64,000 bases of DNA from Sorangiineae bacterium NIC37A_2 (GTDB taxonomy: Bacteria > Myxococcota_A > Polyangia > Polyangiales > Polyangiaceae): NCBI GenBank assembly GCA_002085155.1, contig NASX01000004.1:1-64000 (forward strand). The letters are read 5' to 3'. Below the pieces are notes generated by a model. It had not been told where the DNA came from. It did not search any database and was given only the letters and a program-made list of their open reading frames with translations. The stretch's first letter is position 1. Every line of letters begins with the position of its first letter. This document shows, one piece after another, positions 62,243 through 64,000 of this stretch. A program made the translations under genes and the position numbers.

Positions 62243-62976
62243 TAGCGTCCTGAGAGGAAGCTCAGCTTTTGGAAGATGGCCTCGGGCATGTTGCGCACCA
62301 CGGCCATGATGAAGAACCAAAATCCTGGCACGTACACCTCACCCGCGCGCCGATCGACGGCCCGCACGATACCGCGCGCCGCCTGAGGAATGCTCGCGAA
62401 CACGGCGTTCTTCTTGTGGTGGGTGGTCATCTTGGTGTCGACGGGGCCGAGTTTGATAGTGACGACGTGGGCCTTTCCCCAGAGCCTGGAGCGGAGCCCT
62501 TGCAAGTAGAGGGTGAGGCCACCTTTGGCGGCTCCGTAGGTGTAATTGCGGGGACGGCCTCGCTCGCCAGCGACCGACGTGATGACAGCGAGCGTGCCGC
62601 GACCGTTCTTCTCGACGTGCTGAGCGAGAGGGATCAGCTGCGCCACAGCGCTCAGGAGGTTCACTTCGATCTGGCGTCGTGCTTCTTCGAAGTTCCGTTC
62701 GCTCTCGAGCTGGTCGCCGAGATAGCCTTGGCTGAGGAGCGCCACGTCGAGTGTGCCGAGGGCGGTGAGCGCGCGTTCGACGGCAGCACTGGCCCGGGCA
62801 TAGTCTGTGAAGTCGACGGCGTCGGAGCTGACCACAGCCGAGCCAAGCTCAGCGGAGAGCTGGGCGAGCGCCTCGGGATTTCGCGCGATGAGATAAAGGC
62901 GCGCGCCGCGAGAGGCGTAGATGCGCGCGACTTCGGCGGCGATGTCGGAGGTGGCTCCTAGGATGAGTACGTTCAT
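62242..62976 (-). CDS. short-chain dehydrogenase, DprE2-like
   Basis: 244 aa from ATG 62976, preceded by GGAG at 8 bp; the track start runs into the divergent gene. The NAD(P) fold MNVLILGATSDIAAEVARIYASRG opens the protein, and Ser (VITSVAGERGR) with YTYGAAKGG (YxxxK) give the catalytic set. The overall pattern matches SDRs called decaprenyl-phospho-ribose epimerase-like, often paired with an FAD-linked DprE1-type oxidase, which is not seen here. A C-terminal hydrophobic stretch (GFWFFIMAVV) may contact membrane. Substrate unknown. Confidence 0.85.
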   Translation of the reverse strand: MNVLILGATSDIAAEVARIYASRGARLYLIARNPEALAQLSAELGSAVVSSDAVDFTDYARASAAVERALTALGTLDVALLSQGYLGDQLESERNFEEARRQIEVNLLSAVAQLIPLAQHVEKNGRGTLAVITSVAGERGRPRNYTYGAAKGGLTLYLQGLRSRLWGKAHVVTIKLGPVDTKMTTHHKKNAVFASIPQAARGIVRAVDRRAGEVYVPGFWFFIMAVVRNMPEAIFQKLSFLSGR

Positions 62977-63073
62977 GGGAAGTCTCCGGCGAAGCTCGGG
63001 AAGTCGCTTCATACACGACCAATGCCGCAATTTCGACGAGCACCGGGCCGAGGAGTCTTCTACCCTCCGGGCC

Positions 63074-63778
63074 ATGGAACTCGAATCGAGCGATCGCTCC
63101 ATGTACCTCCGCATGAACGACGTCGTCGACGGATACCGGAGCGAGCTCGCTGAGGTAGCGAGGAAACTGACTCAGGGTCTCGATTCCGACGTCGCAGAAG
63201 CACGGGCGATCTTCGAATGGGTGCGCGATGAGATCCCTCATTCTCACGATATCGGCATAGACGTCGTGACCTGCTCGGCGAGCGAAGTGCTCCGGGAGAG
63301 GACAGGGATCTGCTACGCCAAGAGTCATTTGTTTGCGGCGCTGACTCGGGCGGTGGGGATCCCGACGGGCTTCTGCTACCAGGTTTACTTGGCCGAGCCT
63401 GAGACCGGGAAAACGGCCGTCCACGCCTTCAATGCCGTGTATTTGGCGAGCCATAGGCGCTGGCTTCGGCTCGATGCCCGGGGCAACACGGGAGAAATCG
63501 ACGCCCAGTTCGATCTCGAGCGGGAACGGCTCGCCTTCCCTGTTGATCCGGACAAGGGTGAGCTGTTCATTTACGACGGGGTCTTCTGTGAGCCAGCCCC
63601 GGAAGTGGTTGAAGCACTTCGGCGTCACAAGCGGCGCAGTGAGCTCTGGCTGGACCTGCCGGAGCTCTTGGCCGACGAGCGTCTCTGTCCAGCGGACCGC
63701 GAGAAGAACCAGACCGTCCCGAGGCGAAGGCGGGTCGCAGCGCGCAGCCCCCAGGCCCATCTCCTCAATGACTCATGA
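63074..63778 (+). CDS. transglutaminase-like cysteine protease/peptidase
   Basis: 234 aa from ATG 63074 (MELESSDRSM); the track start at 62921 is inside the divergent gene. The transglutaminase core has RTGICYAKSHLFAALTRAVGIPTGFCYQ (catalytic Cys), TAVHAFNAVYL (His) and WLRLDARGNTGE (Asp). There is no signal peptide. Such domains in bacteria are mostly proteases or peptidases. It is divergent from the SDR gene with a 97-bp gap. Partner and substrate unknown. Confidence 0.88.
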   Translation: MELESSDRSMYLRMNDVVDGYRSELAEVARKLTQGLDSDVAEARAIFEWVRDEIPHSHDIGIDVVTCSASEVLRERTGICYAKSHLFAALTRAVGIPTGFCYQVYLAEPETGKTAVHAFNAVYLASHRRWLRLDARGNTGEIDAQFDLERERLAFPVDPDKGELFIYDGVFCEPAPEVVEALRRHKRRSELWLDLPELLADERLCPADREKNQTVPRRRRVAARSPQAHLLNDS

Positions 63779-64000
63779 GCAGCGGGCGGGGGGCTCAGAG
63801 AATTGTTTCGGGATCTCCTGGACCGGGGGACGGGCGCCCCCAAGGACCCCACCCGAGGGGCAGGGGAGCGACGGGGCGAGGGCCCGTTTTGCCTTGAGAT
63901 TTCGGATGTTTCGATCTGCGCAAAGTCTGCGGGGGTGCCCGGGCTCCCCGACGGGGTCAAAATTTTCAGTCGAGTCGTAGAATTGCGGGATAAAGCTGAG
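63779..64000. other. end of window, nothing recognised
   Basis: GC-rich, no ORF with motifs. Confidence 0.4.

Overview
The window reads as a chromosomal segment of a non-phototrophic Gram-negative bacterium of the Myxococcota (myxobacteria and relatives). Three things point there. At least two secreted proteins (the GH39 and S8 enzymes) end in a MYXO-CTERM-like tail: a Gly-Cys motif, a hydrophobic helix and a basic end. Many lipoproteins carry Gly/Ala/Ser/Thr-rich linkers after the lipobox. A CarA/CarH-type MerR regulator sits at the 3' end of a carotenoid operon. The genus cannot be named from the sequence alone.

Region 1 (0.5-13.7 kb) is a carotenoid locus built as two divergent, tightly overlapping operons. 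The minus operon is crtL-crtE-crtI-crtB-carA-like regulator-PAS protein. The plus operon is crtC-cruC-like glycosyltransferase-cruD-like acyltransferase-crtD-exported protein. A crtU-like desaturase faces the plus operon. Together these could convert GGPP to lycopene, cyclise one end, aromatise the ring, and hydrate, desaturate, glycosylate and acylate the other end, giving a chlorobactene-type or myxobacton-type glycoside ester. Between the operons lie three 11-bp repeats like the known CarH operator. The regulator itself has lost the histidines that normally hold B12.

Region 2 (15-31 kb) is an L-arabinose/arabinoxylan utilisation locus. It holds araA-araD-araB with a GH39 glycosidase and a sodium/solute symporter on the minus strand, a divergent LacI-type regulator, an outer-membrane porin, two GH54 arabinofuranosidase lipoproteins, a small lipoprotein and a lipoprotein aldose 1-epimerase. 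A shared palindrome (TGTGAACGTTCACA-like) occurs at four promoters here and once more near 50.35 kb.

Region 3 (31-45 kb) is housekeeping: a cNMP-binding MscS-type channel, zinc-ribbon proteins, a GLUG-repeat lipoprotein, tRNA-Lys(CTT), a GT51 transglycosylase fused to an AsmA-like region, tadA, class Ia ribonucleotide reductase nrdAB behind two NrdR-like boxes, and a CorC/HlyC-type membrane protein.

Region 4 (45-49 kb) is a decaying block: a truncated cytochrome-c peroxidase, an inverted remnant of a second one, a sensor kinase broken by frameshifts and a stop, and a sigma-54 activator that lost its receiver core and Walker A.

Region 5 (49-64 kb) has small conserved genes, tRNA-Arg(ACG), long GC-rich tandem repeats, an orphan terminator (possible small RNA), a PDZ-TlpA lipoprotein, an S8 protease, rpmI-rplT, YihY, an RCC1-like protein split by an in-frame TAG, pheS (no pheT beside it), a group-2 sigma-70 factor, a short-chain dehydrogenase and a transglutaminase-like protein.

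Start codons were re-chosen where the ORF track ran into upstream genes, tRNAs or repeats. Family names come from motif recognition by eye; no database search was possible.
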